Shown: positions 1-13,100 of the stretch, piece by piece
Position numbering within the stretch: the first letter of the stretch is position 1
Layout: the number at the start of each line of letters is the position of its first letter
Assembly (NCBI GenBank): GCA_947579605.1
Contig: OX388319.1
Coordinates: 2,480,001-2,544,000 of the forward strand
Direction: 5' to 3'
Source: Athripsodes cinereus
Taxonomy: Eukaryota; Arthropoda; Insecta; Trichoptera; Leptoceridae
DNA: 64,000 nucleotides
Notes under the pieces: model-generated
What the model saw: the letters and a program-made list of their open reading frames with translations, nothing else
Database searches by the model: none
Told to the model about the DNA's origin: nothing
Translations under genes and position numbers: made by a program

Positions 1-54
1 ATATGTAATACATACGAATAAATACATACATCTATATAAAATAAATAAAATAAT

Positions 55-150
55 ATCTAATAATTCAAGAGTTTTTGTGTTTACGCTGTGGAAATCCATT
101 TTTAATTTTATTAAATAAAATATAAAAATATATTATTGAGCACTGTTTAA
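55..150. repeat. Dispersed repeat, inverted partner at 43500-43590
   Basis: About 90 bases match, in opposite orientation, the stretch near 43500-43590; the best part includes AATTCAAGAGTTTTTGTGTT and GGAAATCCATTTTTAATTTT. No coding potential. Class unknown; it shows that the left edge of the window is also repeat-derived. Confidence 0.6.
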
Positions 151-999
151 TCTCCACAATGTTAGGTTAGATAAAAATAATATCTAGCTAAGATTAGCCA
201 CCAATAATATCTGAATCGTACCTATTTCTTCGTGGCAGACTGCAATGAACAAGTTTACATACACCCATCCAATTATCAAAAACGATCGTTAAAATCAGGC
301 AAAAAACATAGCTCATTATAAAAATGTTTATTTATAAATAAGAAAAATATTATGAAGTTTGCAATAAATAAAAAAAAAGTATGAAATCATGCAACGCTTA
401 TTATCTCATCGAAAACCGGAGCTATACAATACAATAGACTTTAGTCTTAATAGTTGATACAACCTTAGTTGGTAACAACGTTCCCTTGTTCATTGGTGAA
501 CTATTAATAAACCAAATGCTCGCATGAAACTATAATCAATAGAAATAACTTGTTTATTTATCCAAATAATGAAATGTTTTTTAAATTTTATTTTAATTCA
601 AAATCTTATATTAATTCTACTATTGACTTATTATTGACACACTCTTTTTTCTATACTCACCATTTTATATCTTGACTCGAAAACCGTGATTGACTTTTTT
701 CTTTTGACAATTTACTTTTAGTTCTACTAGGTACATACCTATACTTTAATTATTATAATCTGACTCATTTTTTTTTTCTTTGTTTGTCTAATTATTTTGG
801 ATAAATGCATATACCTGCTTATTTAGAGATACCTGACATTTACAAGATACATATATAAAAGTTTTGGAAAAGAATGGGATGCCTGTTCATTTCATTGCCA
901 ATGTCTCCACCAACCAAGTAAACAAAATAACGAAAATCTGGTATGGTAAAAAAAGCATACATAATTATGAACTTATCGTGGAGGTTTGGTGAGGAGGCT
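151..999. other. No feature seen
   Basis: AT-rich sequence with no convincing ORF, no repeat that I could pair within the window, and no RNA gene. Confidence 0.5.
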
Positions 1000-1570
1000 T
1001 AAAAGTTAAGTCGAGCTTACTGCTCACACGAGAATTTCAATCAATATTCGACTGCGACTTGACTAAGCCGCAAATATGGTTAAGTTGGTAGCCCTACTAG
1101 TTGTTTTATTGTGATTTTGTTTATGCATTAACCTCACATCTGTCATGTTAAGGGGGACGCGCGCCATTTTTCGTGTTGTTGTTTTGATTTCGCGAACGCT
1201 CTTGGATTTTTTCGTTACCGACGAAACAGGGTCAGTAACGAAAAAATCCAAATAGAAGCGCAAATGAAACATCTTAGCAAAAACAAACAAAAAGCGTAAT
1301 GATGGCGTGGACAAATGACATTAATGTGAGTTTGTTCTTATTGTAACTAGTGGCGCCTCCTGGTGATGAAAAAATTAACTGAGTTTAAGCGAGCTTAACG
1401 TTGTTGAGGACACCCCCGGGTATCCTTAACTTAATGAGTAGATTAAGCCGCAAATTCGTGCTAAGGAGACATTGTAATTCGCGTAATTTTGGTAAGCGAA
1501 GCTTTATGTGTTCCTTAAGGTTAAGGAGGATCTTAAGCCTACATTGTAATTTTGGGCCTTAGTTTCTTGG
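1000..1570. other. GC-richer patch with short internal repeats
   Basis: More CpG and less AT than its surroundings. TTAAGCCGCAAAT-like words occur twice (about 1063 and 1443) and AAGTTAAGTCGAGCTTA-like words near 1003 and 1382 are direct repeats. A minus-strand ORF of 83 codons (1063-1314) has no recognisable domain and I do not call it a gene. It could be a degenerate transposon or an old regulatory region. Confidence 0.3.
1202..1251. repeat. Perfect 17-bp stem hairpin
   Basis: Bases 1202-1218 (TTGGATTTTTTCGTTAC) are exactly inverted at 1235-1251, with a 16-base loop. It lies in the GC-richer patch. No following U-run or known RNA family was recognised. Confidence 0.7.
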
Positions 1571-2096
1571 AGCTGCACTTCACAAACAGTCGTAGGTATT
1601 TACCTAACCCTGCGCTATGATACTACATTATCATTTGCTGTACTGTGTACATATGTTGTAGTTATATAAATGTTGGGAACACACAATGTAGTTAGTAAGC
1701 TTGTCTCAAAACAACAATAGCCTCTATGTGAATGAATGAATGTAACCAGTTCTATAAATTACCGGCAATGTAAGGTATTATTTGGTAAGGTGAACCATTA
1801 CTGTATTACTTGGGTACATTTCAAGTAAGAAGTAATTAGTGTTGTTGATTCTAATTATTAAGAAACCTGATTGTGTGCATCCAATTTATGCTAAGTTATA
1901 ATTGTGTAGTTTTCGTGTAGTTTTTGGAATGTGGAAATATTTATGATGGGCAGGTAAAGACAACTGCGGAGCCATTATCCCATGAAGTTAACTATTTGCA
2001 ATGTAGCAGCAAAACACTCGGTGACCTTTGACCTCACAGTTTATAAAAAATATGGATTAATAAATTATATAAAAAGAATTATGTGAACGTTTTATT

Positions 2097-2230
2097 AAAT
2101 CGGGTTAGTTGGTAGAAATCGACCCTGTGCGATAAACTTGCCCTTTGTTCATTGATTGTATAATTGTATTTCGATGCAAATTAGCTCGTTATTAATGTAC
2201 AGTAAATAAGTAAGAAATAAATAAAATAAA
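2097..2230 (+). repeat. Family E retroposon 3' part
   Basis: Begins with GGGTTAGTTGGTAGAAATCG, continues with a GCGATAAACTTGCCC-type segment and ends in AATGTACAGTAAATAAG followed by AAATAAATAAA. The same order is seen at 53050-53185, which is the cleanest copy. The AT-rich A-ended tail suggests retroposition. The parent element is not identified. Confidence 0.6.
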
Positions 2231-3050
2231 TGATACTGTAATAAATGAATCTGTTATACTTCTAAATAATTTAGTTTCCTGAGATAAAATCGTATAAAAT
2301 TATAATAGATATTAATGTGCTTTCGCATAAACCTAAAAATATCAAATTGATACCTTAACATTATCACATGGTTTAAGGGAGCACCATGTTTGAAAATCGG
2401 TATCTTAGGGGTCAGGAAAAACTTATCTCAAAATTCACTGCATTCATACGAAGATTATAAAAACAAAATGCATGGATACTTAATTTATTCCTTTATTCCA
2501 AAAAAAGATATTCAAGGCGACGGACGAAGAATAAAACTGTCGTAACAATGCTCCACAACAGTTCACTGACTGTCCCCTTAGAATAATTGATAAGTACTAA
2601 TAATATAATAACAATTAACAATTATAATTGTTACACAATTTGACATTGTTACGAATAAAGTCGCTATTACGTTGAGTATTCGTGACGCTTTGAATCGTGT
2701 GTTAACGATAATAGAACTAACAATAATACCTTATAATAGTTAAGGAAAAACAATAGCAGGTTACTATAGAATAACTAATAACAGACTGACTATTATAGTA
2801 AACTATTACAATGGAATTCCCTGTTACAGTAACAATACCTTGTGGTTCAGATATACGTCGATCGACGTGTGAACTTTGCATAGAGCGGGGTCATTGGATC
2901 AAGAACTTATCTTGAGCAGGTGTATAAGTTACCATAACGAGGTTAAATGACCCAAAACTGCTAAAGTTATTAATTAAATTCTGTAGTTTTTTTTTTTATT
3001 TTCACAACTGGATTTTCTGTAACCCAGTCAAAACCTTTGTGAATTTCTTA
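2231..3050. other. No feature seen
   Basis: AT-rich, no ORF above background. The palindromic octamer CGATCGACG near 2857 is isolated. Nothing further could be supported. Confidence 0.4.
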
Positions 3051-3054
3051 ATGG

Positions 3055-3770
3055 GGTGTTCACATTTGGCGAATATCGCAAGGCGAATTTCGTTTGCATA
3101 AAAAAACAAAATTCGCCGGACGCCCATTGATCGTCACACCACCTGTTCACACGGTCCACCGATATAGATACGATCTGTCAGATGCGCTTTGATTTTGACG
3201 TTGTTTTCAAAATAGCGAACGTCGAGATGGAGATCGCGAAGTGTTTATTATTAAACATAGTTTTGAACAACTCCACATTAATCATTCCAATTGATCACAC
3301 TCATCCATAGTCAACCTATTTGAATAGGTATTAACTAGGTAGGTATGTTGTATATGATACACATACATATGTGAACTTCCTTAAGGAGTTCAGTTCCCGA
3401 CATCCAATTGTGTCAAAAAATTCATAACATAAATTGTTTATTATTAGTCGAAAATGTTATAGTAGAGGTTATAAGGCGCCTTTTAATTAAGGAAACAAAT
3501 GCCACAAACCAACAACAGAAATACCTAACAACTGTCACGAAGCGGGAAACATTATAAAATGTATAGGTTTTGCCGCCGTTTTGCACGGATGCCGCTCGTA
3601 TCTACATTCGCGCATCGTTCAACCAGCTTAAAAGTTGGAAGGTGGTCAACTTGAGAAGATATCGTTTCTACTGGTTTTTATCGTTTCAGATTAAATGTCA
3701 ATTTGTTCACACGGTTCAAATAGCTGACGATATTTTGGTGTCTTGGCGATATTCGCCAAATGAGAACACC
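3055..3770. mobile_element. TIR DNA transposon, non-autonomous (copy 1)
   Basis: The left end 3055-3079 and right end 3746-3770 are 25-bp inverted repeats with one mismatch, built around TTTGGCGAATATCGC. Subterminal parts also contain GTTCACACGG on both sides. The interior holds only an ORF of 69 codons (3570-3779) without a recognised domain, so the copy is not autonomous. A second, inverted and diverged copy lies at 20851-21350; the two align through both ends. I could not settle the target duplication. The end motif resembles Harbinger-type ends, but this is an inference. Confidence 0.7.
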
Positions 3771-3779
3771 ACATACTAG

Positions 3780-4990
3780 GAAACTGATCAACAAATACGC
3801 CAGCACAATGTATCACCTAAATTCATCATTGAGATCTTTTGCCATGTATGTAGGTAAGTAGAGTATATTTTGGGTGGCTTAGTTTTAATTTTATTCATTT
3901 TAAATAAGTACTTCAAATTGAAGCTGATCTTGCTTTTATTAAACTAACGATAAAAAGGAAGTACTTGGTTATTACTTCATACTTTTAAATACATATAGTT
4001 ACACTCACCTTAACACATAAAATATTACAATGAACCCAATTACGTGAACATGGTAATTTTTTTACGGTGATTAAAACATAACAATATTAATTAATCTTGT
4101 CTCATATAAAGTGTAATTTGATTATCGGCTGCAGCCCTGCCTCTCACGGGTGGCTCTAAACAATGCAACTAACTAAATTATTGAATGATTTAGTGTTAAA
4201 ATACACTTGGTTTCACGGTAAATTATCCATGTTAAAATCAGTGAGAAAATGTTCAATGTTTTAATTGCTAGCAGTATGGCCACACCAAGAGTTTAAGTCA
4301 AACTAGTTCCAACGACCCAGACACTTGCACAAGTTTTATACTTAAAAACTCTCATTAACGAAACTTCTTTGGTTCTTTCTTATACAAATAACTATTATTT
4401 TTCCTCTTAATCTAAGTAAACTTACTATTTTGGCTTAAGGATGCCAAATCATTGCCATTTCTATTCAAGGTTCCCATTATTATTATGGAAATTTTTAAAC
4501 TTAGAAATTCAGGAACTATATGAGATGGTAGTTCACGAAAGATAGTTCACGAAATTGTTGCACTATGTAGAATTATTTTTTGGTCACCACGTTAAATTAT
4601 TTTAGGGCACCAAGTTTTTCGACACCGGCAAAGTTAACATTCGAGTTAGATTTAATTTTTGCCGGTTTTATTTTATTTTTGCAAATAAAAAAAGAAAAAA
4701 AATATTTCGTTAAAAAATCCAAATAATATTATTCTAGCAACAATTTTCCTCCATAGAAAACTATATTTGACAGATATCTGACATTGGGGTCTACCATCTC
4801 AATGAGTTCCGAAATTCATTTTCTTTAGAAGATAAATCTGAAAAATCCTTACAGAAAGCATAATACGCTATCGTCCTGGTCTAATATGGCCTTAACCTGG
4901 ATGTTTCATCTACATTTTTCCACGAAGCTCTCAGGCTTCTGAAGGTGAAATAAAATAATGTAGTAGCCAGCTTCGGAAGAAAATTAAAAA
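3780..4990. other. No gene seen; AT-rich
   Basis: No ORF, RNA gene or clear repeat border. Only low-complexity runs of A and T. Confidence 0.4.
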
Positions 4991-5005
4991 CTGAACTCTT
5001 CACTG

Positions 5006-5193
5006 GCGCCCTTAAGACGGTCTTGGGACTGTTAAACGGCGTCAAAAATAAAATCATCCAAAATCATCATCATCATCAATAAAAGAATTGTCGGTCAAGC
5101 GCTATTTCTGGCTAGAATTGATGATGATGATGGTGATTATGTATGATTTTGTTTTGACGCCGTTTAACAGTCCCTAGACCGTCTCAAGGGCGC
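5006..5193. mobile_element. Fold-back MITE with long TIRs
   Basis: Arms of about 70 bp (5006-5075 and 5122-5193) are inverted copies starting GGCGCCC, then GACGGTCT and GGACTGTTAAACGGCGTCAA, and ending in an ATC-rich microsatellite. No coding capacity. The right arm plus about 130 flanking bases recurs at 6880-7085, so the MITE is part of, or sits in, a larger repeated unit. Confidence 0.75.
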
Positions 5194-5325
5194 CTATTAT
5201 TTTTATTTAACTATTATAAAATTTTGAAAACACTTGTCACAAATTTGACTAAAATACGAGAATTTTATTTGAATTCCAATTGAAGGTATTATTAATTGTC
5301 ACAAATATTATTTACTAATTCACAT
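5194..5325 (+). repeat. Segment duplicated at 6948-7085
   Basis: The sequence after the MITE (TATTATTTTTATTTAACTAT onwards) is repeated with few changes at 6948-7085. Both copies follow the same MITE arm in the same orientation. Confidence 0.75.
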
Positions 5326-5562
5326 TTTTAAATTTTAAATTTTTAACTAGTTTAAAAACACCCGAAAATGTAAGTTTATAAAACTATTGAAACTAAAGAA
5401 ATGTATTAAAGTTTTGTTAATTTGAACAATAAAATATAAGATAATAATATTTAATTTTGAAAAATGACACGTCAGAGGTTTCAGGCAGCTACTGTCAGCG
5501 CCATCCACCGACCGACACATTGATGTAATATGTTGAAATATCGACCCTCAGATTATCTAAGT

Positions 5563-5615
5563 GAACCCTGCTGGCTACCCTACTTATGAAGGATGTCGTG
5601 ATGATATAGTAGCAG
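5563..5615 (+). repeat. SINE family A, 3' end only
   Basis: Carries the family A terminus CTGCTGGCTACCCTACTTAT, then GTCGTGATGATATAGTAGCAG. This is a 5'-truncated copy of the element defined at 26340-26593. Confidence 0.7.
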
Positions 5616-5818
5616 TAGTTGTAGACTCTATTTACAAGTGTTTGAACTGTCTACTGAACGAAAGATAAATAATAATTATACGTGGAAGATGTGTTCTCCG
5701 AATACCGTTTACTAATCGCTGTACAAACAAATATACACATTATAGTATTATCTCAAGAATGTAAACAGAAAAGACATCGCGACTGAGTATTATTTACCTC
5801 GACGTGGTTGGTATAAGC

Positions 5819-6420
5819 CAGTGGTCGGCAAAATGCGGCTCTTTGGCCCCGTAAGTGTGGCTCTGAAGGGTGAGCCTAGAGTCAAATTCGTTAGAGATGA
5901 AAATAAGACAACGTGAAATAAGAAATTAAATTTAAAAAAAAATCGTTACAAATACGAAAACAATTTCAACACACAAAATTCGTGTCATTAATTACCAAAT
6001 TGCAGTGTTTGCACAAAATTCGAAAAACTGTCGATCGAAAACTATGTAATGTTTCAAACTTTTTATTATTAGGTAATTATTAAAATCTTTATTTATATAG
6101 TATGAAATCAAGTTTGACTCAGAGTAAGTACCCCTAATTTAGCTTAGGTCTAAAATGGTAATAAATGTTTAGAAAATTAATTAACAGATATGCCTCTCAA
6201 TTTTTTTTGATCGGTTTAATGTAATTTATGTCCACAATTGCCAGGGACCTGAAGGAGGCAGAGTTGCGCTCGGAGGATGCAGGGTACCGGAAAACTTGGA
6301 AGATAAGGACTAGGAGAGCCGACCCCAAGTTAATGAGATGAAGGCAAGGGCGAAGAAGAAGATCGGTGTAATATGTAGATACATATTTGGCTCTTTGGTG
6401 AATAAGTTTGCCGATCACTG
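5819..6420. mobile_element. hAT-like non-autonomous element
   Basis: Ends CAGTGGTCGGCAAA (5819 onwards) and TTTGCCGATCACTG (to 6420) are inverted with one mismatch. The flanks GTATAAGC (5811-5818) and GTGTAAGC (6421-6428) form an 8-bp duplication with one difference. CAGTG ends and 8-bp duplications are hallmarks of the hAT superfamily. The interior has no transposase and contains a later LINE fragment at 6221-6360. Confidence 0.8.
6221..6360 (+). mobile_element. LINE 3' end fragment nested in the hAT-like element
   Basis: Matches the C-terminal and 3' end of the LINE fragment at 60480-60600: a GACCTGAAGGAGGCAGAG-type start, ACTAGGAGAGCCGACCCCAA, then a GAAGAAGAAG tail. The flanking GATCGGTTTAAT (6209-6220) and GATCGGTGTAAT (6361-6372) look like a 12-bp target duplication with one change. 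5'-truncated and not functional. Confidence 0.75.
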
Positions 6421-6879
6421 GTGTAAGCAATATGAGCGGTAGCAATGACGGCAAACAGGAAATTTGATTTATTTTACGTGTAAAGTGGTGAACAACCTTA
6501 TACCCCTGTAGTGATTTTCCTCATTACCGCTATAATGTTTGCCCATAATCAATATAAGATATTTTCCACCTTCACAATAGCAGGAAAATATTGCTATAAA
6601 ATAACTTTGTTTATATTTATATGTCCGATTTATAAAAGATCGTTCGAAACGTTTTCACATATTATTGTTAATTTACTTAATTATATATTTTTATTTTATT
6701 TATAAAATATACTTACTTTACCTACTTATAAAAGTAAAAGTAATTATATTATTGTTAAATATACATAAGTCATTCAATGGTCTTATCTCTTATCACAGAC
6801 TTATTTAATTGTTTATTTTTTAGTTATATATAAATTGTAAAAGTTTAAACAGGTTGATAATTCTATAGTAGGTACTTGA

Positions 6880-7085
6880 TGATGATGATGATTATGGATG
6901 ATTTTGTTTTGACGCCGTTTAACAGTCCTAGACCGTCTCAAGGGCGCCTATTATTTTTATTTAACTATTATAAAATTTTGAAAACACTTGTGATTGTCAC
7001 AAATTTGATTAAAATGCGAGAATTTTATGTTAGTTCCAATTGAAGGTATTATTAATTGTTACAAAAATTATTCACTAATTTTTGA
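6880..7085 (+). repeat. Second copy of MITE arm plus flank
   Basis: Matches 5110-5325 in direct orientation, including GCCGTTTAACAGTCC and CAAGGGCGCC. The opposite MITE arm is missing here. Confidence 0.75.
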
Positions 7086-7623
7086 AATAATTTTGTGAAA
7101 GTAAATATGTTGACAGAATTAAAATAGATTTCAATTAACACTGCATTGCATTCACTATGAACAATTTTTTACTTAAGACAAAAGAATTACGTCAAAAATA
7201 GAAGAAAAAAACATTATTTTCCAGGAAAATTAAGTATAATTAAATATTAATATTTATTTAGGAATAAGATTTAGTTGAAAAATTTTATAGGAAGGTAAAA
7301 ATATGAGACCTAAAGATAACTGAAAAAAAACCTCTTTTCGAAAACTCGACCAAAAAATTCTGGGAATAAGACCTAAAAAGAAATGAGGTCACTTTTAAAA
7401 AAATTGTCCAAATAATAAAATCTGGGAACAAAAGACCTAACACAAGGTTCTCGTAAGACCTAAAAAAGGTCCTCACAAATTCGGGAGTGTCACAAAATAT
7501 TCTATAACAAAATAGAACATTCCGCCTTTTCATTGAAATATTCCTTAATGAAACCGTTGAAACTACGAAATATTTCTAACTTCTATACCAAATCAAGAAA
7601 TACCTCTTCTTTTCGATGTTAAA

Positions 7624-7945
7624 AAGTTGGTCACCTTATAATTAACGGTTAAATTGATTTACTTATTTAAATGATAAACAAATATCTTCACATGTTATCT
7701 TATCATAGACTTAACAAACTTGCAACATACCACTTGTCAAACTAATTAGAATCGCAGAGTTGACTATTGGCTAACCGTATTAATTGGAAGAAAAATAATT
7801 TCTATAAAAAGTTAAAACAAACATGGAAATTGTGACGACACAAGTAATTGAGTAATTTCAAAGATAGACGAATCATTAGTTAAATACTTATCGTAATATT
7901 GACGAAATATAATTGGATTCACACTTGATTAATAAATTATGAAGA
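7624..7945 (+). repeat. Family F repeat, uninterrupted copy
   Basis: Aligns along most of its length with 13397-13975. Shared blocks include TTGGCTAACCGTATTAATTG and CTATAAAAAGTTAAAACAAA. This copy lacks the 290-bp insertion seen in the other and so serves as its empty site. No ORF; class unknown. Confidence 0.75.
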
Positions 7946-8039
7946 AACGAATTTTACAAAACCTTAAAGGTGGTGATAATGACGACATTCTGTCATAAAA
8001 AAATTCTATACACCTAATAAACATATTTTTACGGTGCCA

Positions 8040-8185
8040 TCTGACAAGAAGAAGGTGGCAAGGGCAGGTGTCGAACTTGTGTGTTGAAAGACTTGGTTTA
8101 TTGGAGTTGCCAGAGGTCCTGGAAACAGTAGACAGGGATCTCTGGAGGAGGTACCTAGGCGCAATGGGCCTCCGACCCAACTAGG
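8040..8185 (+). pseudogene. LINE reverse-transcriptase C-terminal scrap
   Basis: A reading frame near 8130-8180 gives DRDLWRRYLGAMGLRPN and then stops. This resembles the closing segment of RTE-like LINE ORFs. The upstream part is frameshifted. It is a dead 5'-truncated fragment. Confidence 0.5.
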
Positions 8186-8254
8186 ACAAGGGGAAGAAGA
8201 TGTATGTTTGTATTTTTGTCATCTGACTTATTTTACAATGGACAAGTTTATTTA

Positions 8255-8385
8255 TTTATTTTTATTCTTTACCGTACATTGGTGTACGTCAATAATAAGT
8301 TATCATAAAATTATCCTAAAAAGTATCACAAAATTATCAGTTATACAATTCAATGTACAAGTAGCGAGTTTGTCTCTAGATTGAG
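8255..8385 (-). repeat. Family E fragment
   Basis: In reverse it shows the family E order: a GCGAGTTTGTC complement of the CGCCC block, then a CAATGTACGGTAAAGAAT-like terminus and A-rich tail. Degenerate. Confidence 0.5.
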
Positions 8386-8516
8386 ATATCTTCCAACTGA
8401 CCTAGAATTCATCTTAATAATATTTAGTTTATCTCAGTATAAGTAGCTACCTACGCAGAAAAAAGCACGTAAATTTTATTATCTCAATCCAAGAATTTTA
8501 ATTATCACAAACAATA

Positions 8517-8710
8517 GTTCGTTGGTAGCCTGGAGGTAGAGTCTCGGCCTTTGGAACAAAGGGTCCGTGGTTCGAAACCTGGTGCCGGCAAACTCCCCTT
8601 TCACAGCACAAGCTTTTAGCTTAATGTGAAAGGTGTATAAGGTTGTATTTGGGTTTATAACAAAACCCAGATATATCTTTTTTTAAATAAAAAAAAAATA
8701 ATAAATAAAA
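8517..8710 (+). mobile_element. tRNA-derived SINE, family B
   Basis: The head resembles a tRNA gene with A box around GGTAGCCTGGAGGTAGAG and B box GGTTCGAAACC. A body follows with AAGCTTTTAGCTTA, AAAGGTGTATAAGGTTGTAT and AACAAAACCCAGATATATC, then an A-rich tail. Other copies are at 35881-36061 and 57055-57230. RNA polymerase III transcription and LINE-driven copying are assumed from the class. Confidence 0.85.
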
Positions 8711-9169
8711 CTTGACACAGCCCCGCTCTTCTCCTTATGGTATCCTTGCTCTGAGAAGGACCTCCAGCCGGCTAGCTCGATCTCAGGGTGAGAGAGGGGA
8801 TGGTCAACAAAAGAATTGAAATGAAAAGTAAAGGTTCCAATATTTACTCTGTTAGTAGGGCAATAATTGAAAGAGATTATTATACTTTGCACTATTATTC
8901 ATTTATTAAAAAAAAAAAAAAAAATGTACAGGAGTTAATTAATATAAATTGAATGAATGAGTATAAACTAATATTATAAATCTGGGGAGAGAAATTAATT
9001 AGAATATCGCGACGAGAATACCTAAGTGGCAAGTTCGTTCTACTATGGGACGTGTTTATTGTTATAAAAAGATTCGAAGAAAACAAAATCACCTACAATT
9101 ATCCAAACGAAATGAAAATATCAATTTACATATAAAAAAAAAACAAAAGGAAAAGTAAAAAAAATCTGG

Positions 9170-10140
9170 CCTTAAGTATCCTCAGATCTCCTGCTCTGGT
9201 GGACTCCGTCTCTCCGGGAATGGCGGGAGAGAGTGGTTTTCCCTCTCGTTACGTAGACTGCCTCGCTGGTGATTTTTCCTCTAAAGGGGTGCGGCACACA
9301 CATATATGATAGCAAAATGATAACTAGTTGTTCTATTTGGCGAAATCTCACACAACCCCTTCATATAACACAGTGATTGTTTTATGAGGATCAAGGTACA
9401 AGGTTCTTTAACGCGTACTGCTATTATATTTTAATTTTATTAATGTTCGTAGAAAGTCCTCATGACGTTTCTGTACTGGCAAGTCTAATATTATGGTGAT
9501 TTTAATTTATTATTATTACTTAGTGTATGAAATTAAATTAACGACACTTTCACTTTCCGCAAGATTTTCCTATTAATAAGAATAAATCTATTGATAATAA
9601 ATTAATTTTTCTATTTATTCACTCCCGATTAACTTCGGTTTGCAAATTTTGATTTGTTTTAAAACACTGTCTCGAACAACAATTAACTCGAATTTAATTA
9701 ACTAAGACCTAATATTTCATACTGGACTTAGGATGACGCGATTTGATTGATAACTAATTTTAACTGCAGGCTACTCTTATTAAGAGCTTTTTTCAACTAA
9801 CTCGGGAAACTCTTTTTCCCAACTCAAGGCAACTCTGTTCTCAACTCTGTTCTCAACTAACTCCCAACTCTGTTCTCAACTTTCTCCCAACTAACTAATT
9901 TTTCGCTGCGTCAAAGCTTTTATTTGGATCGTCTCCCACTAGAAACCAAGATGGTGGACTTATTTCTACCCCTCGCGTATTGGTTGAACGACCTGTAAAG
10001 CGTAATGTCTCTGATTGGTTAGAGCAAACCACTCCTCAACTATTTTGCCACACCTCTAGGGATTCCAACTAGAATTTGCCACTGGGTACCCGCCTCCAAA
10101 GAATCTGATCAGAGCAGACATCTCTGAATCTCGTATGTGA
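9170..10140. other. Unassigned CpG-richer stretch with CAACTCTGTTCTC repeats
   Basis: Less AT-rich than its neighbours. At 9826-9900 the words CAACTCTGTTCTCAACT and CTCCCAACTAACT repeat three to four times. No ORF over 60 codons, so not a gene. Possibly a non-coding LTR or old transposon body; no borders could be proved. Confidence 0.35.
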
Positions 10141-13100
10141 TAATTCCAATTAGTCTCTCTCAACTATTTCAACTAAAGCATTATATTAATTATTACATCA
10201 TTGATAGGTATATTGGTATTTAATTGGTTACATAAATTTTTTTTCGCTAATTCCACATTTGATAAAGATTAAATAATAATGGAGATCAAGAGATTACAAC
10301 ACATATTCACTAACCCTAGGAATAATTAAATACAGATCGACCAATATTCAATTAATTCAATACAATAATAGTAAAAACAATCAATCTCTTGAAATTCGCT
10401 TAAATATCACCTATAATTGTTTTAAGTAATCTAATCACATAAAAATTCCATACAATCATTACATACATATTGAGATTCAAGGTCATATAAAATATATTCA
10501 TTTATTTATTTAGTTAAACCTGCCATTTGCCTTTTACCATCTAAAACGTAGATATGACAGATCAATAATATAAACAGTCTATAAATATTGTAAAAAAAAT
10601 GCGATAATACATTCAAAAAGGAAAAAACTAAACTAATAACAGAAATATAATTCAATATGACTCCTAAGTAGCTTAGCATCATTATCAATCTACGTTATTT
10701 TAATAAATTTTAATTTACTTAATATGACCCTTACAGACTGAATTCATAACCATTCATTATCAAACTTAATTTCTAGCATTTATCAACTTATCATAATTAC
10801 ATAGTTCAGTATTTCAATATACTAAGCCTCTAGATAATGGATATTTATTCAATATCCTATACCTACCTACGTATCTTGACTATATTATGTACACATACAT
10901 ACACATTATAACTAGGTACAAAAAATCATGTTTACAAGTTTAGCGATATACCTATGAAAGTACCATCAAACAAAAGTTTGCGATATTCATTGTTCTTAGA
11001 GTTCTTTATTTTTTTTTTAAAACAAAATATATTTTTTTAACACATTTCTGAATGGGTAGGTTATCTATTCTTTTTCGATGTACATTTTAAAACATAAGTC
11101 TTTTGTCGTATAATTCAGAGTGCAGTTTTATTGCAACTATTTCTTAAAAAACAGGAAACGATTCATTTCTAAATTTAGTTAATTTAATGTTCACCAATAA
11201 ACATGACATATTTGAAACAATACCATCTTTCTGATTTATAACCTCTACTATATTTGTTGTTTCATAAAACCCCGCCATGGAAGTAAGGATGTCCTTTTTT
11301 TTTGGTTAGTTAATAACACATGTGACCTTGGTTCGTTTTTTAAATGTCTCTCTATTCATTGATTTTATTTTTTAACTTTACGATGGTAGGTACCTACATC
11401 TTTTCTTATGCATTTTTTTTATGCTGTTCAAATGTCGTAAAAGGTCGGCAAGTTCTTTAGGTATATTGTTTTTAAAATATTACTTTTTTTTTTTAAATAC
11501 TTTACCAAGAAGAGGATAATTGTTTTCAACACTTCTAATTTTTATTGCATAACTGCCATAAAAAAAATATTTTAGTCATTTTTGCAACTTAAGACTTGAT
11601 TGTCTATAAATATTTATTGACTTCTAAAATATTGAACAAAGCAACCTTTGGCGGTATGCAAGTATTGTCAACTTTCTTAAAACTACTAAAATTGAATTCT
11701 AAAAGACAAAAAAAAATATTATTTCGAGGGACACTGCTTAGCGTGCTATATCAAACTTTATTGACCATAATTTTACACAAATACATAAACAATAAAATAC
11801 AACATTACAAAACGTGACAAATAACAAAATTAGGCATAAAGGCGAACTTGTTGCTGACCAACGTCTTCCAGTCAACCCTAAAACATTAACATATAAAAAA
11901 AAATTGGTTCATGAGAATATTGTCTATAATTTAGAATATTCAAGTAAATTTGAATTTAGAAAATCAGTCATAGGGGCTTTAAAAATAACGTATCATGTCA
12001 GACGGTTGTGAGGTAGGTACCAACATTTTATAACAGTAAAATATAAAAAAATACAGATGTTGTCTATGATACCAAACAACGTAGGTACATTAGGTAGGTA
12101 CTATTTGAAGTCAATAAACATTCACGACATTCGGCACACGAGACAAACAAAAAAAAACTACACGTTCAAGTTTGATACCAGCACTTGTACCCGGTGATAT
12201 TCCTAATTTTATTCTATCTAAAATATTTTTTTGTAGCAATATTGTTAAGAGTATTTAAAACTCATGGTAATTATCAAATTACTTAATTAAACTAAAATTT
12301 AAAAGTGTTCATAAATTAAAAAAGTTATGAACTATTTTCTCATCATGCTGTTTCTCAAAAAAACAACCGTTACCCAACTCTAACGATGTGAAAACAGTGT
12401 AGTTTGGAGTCAAAAGTGGACAATAACATTTTTTTTTAACTTAGTACATATGTAGAAATATACTACCCATGTGTTGAGTTCTATAAAACTGTATTTTCTA
12501 AAACAGTGTATTCTAAGAAATTTATTTGCAAAATAGGAGAGAAATTTGAATTTTGTATAAAACAGTAACAATTAGGTTAGTTTTTGAGCTCTACTGACAG
12601 TTAATTACAAATGTGTATTCGATTTCGATCCCAAATCACTAATTTTTTTAAGCTTTGAATAAGTACCCTACAATTAAAATACAAAACCGAGTTGTAAACG
12701 AGCAAAGACGTCGAAATTTTATGATACTTATACAAAATTCCAAGAATCAAAGACGCCATAGATGGCAAAATATCGTTTCCGTCCTTACTGCACACATAAT
12801 CATATTATTATGAGTGCGACGTTTAAGACGTGACGAATAAATAAATATACATACACACGCAGCGATTGATATTATAATTATTAGATTGTGCGGTATAAAA
12901 AAAGTTGTGTTGAAATTACCAATTACACATTAGTACTGTTTGTATGCGGAGTATTTAACACAATAATGTGTACTGAGAATCAGTGTGTACTTACATACTC
13001 ACAGTACAGTAATTGAATTCAAATGTTGTGATTTCGGCTGAAAGGACGTTGAACTAACTAATAAAATTGTCTACGAGTATAATATTCCAATAAGGAAAAA

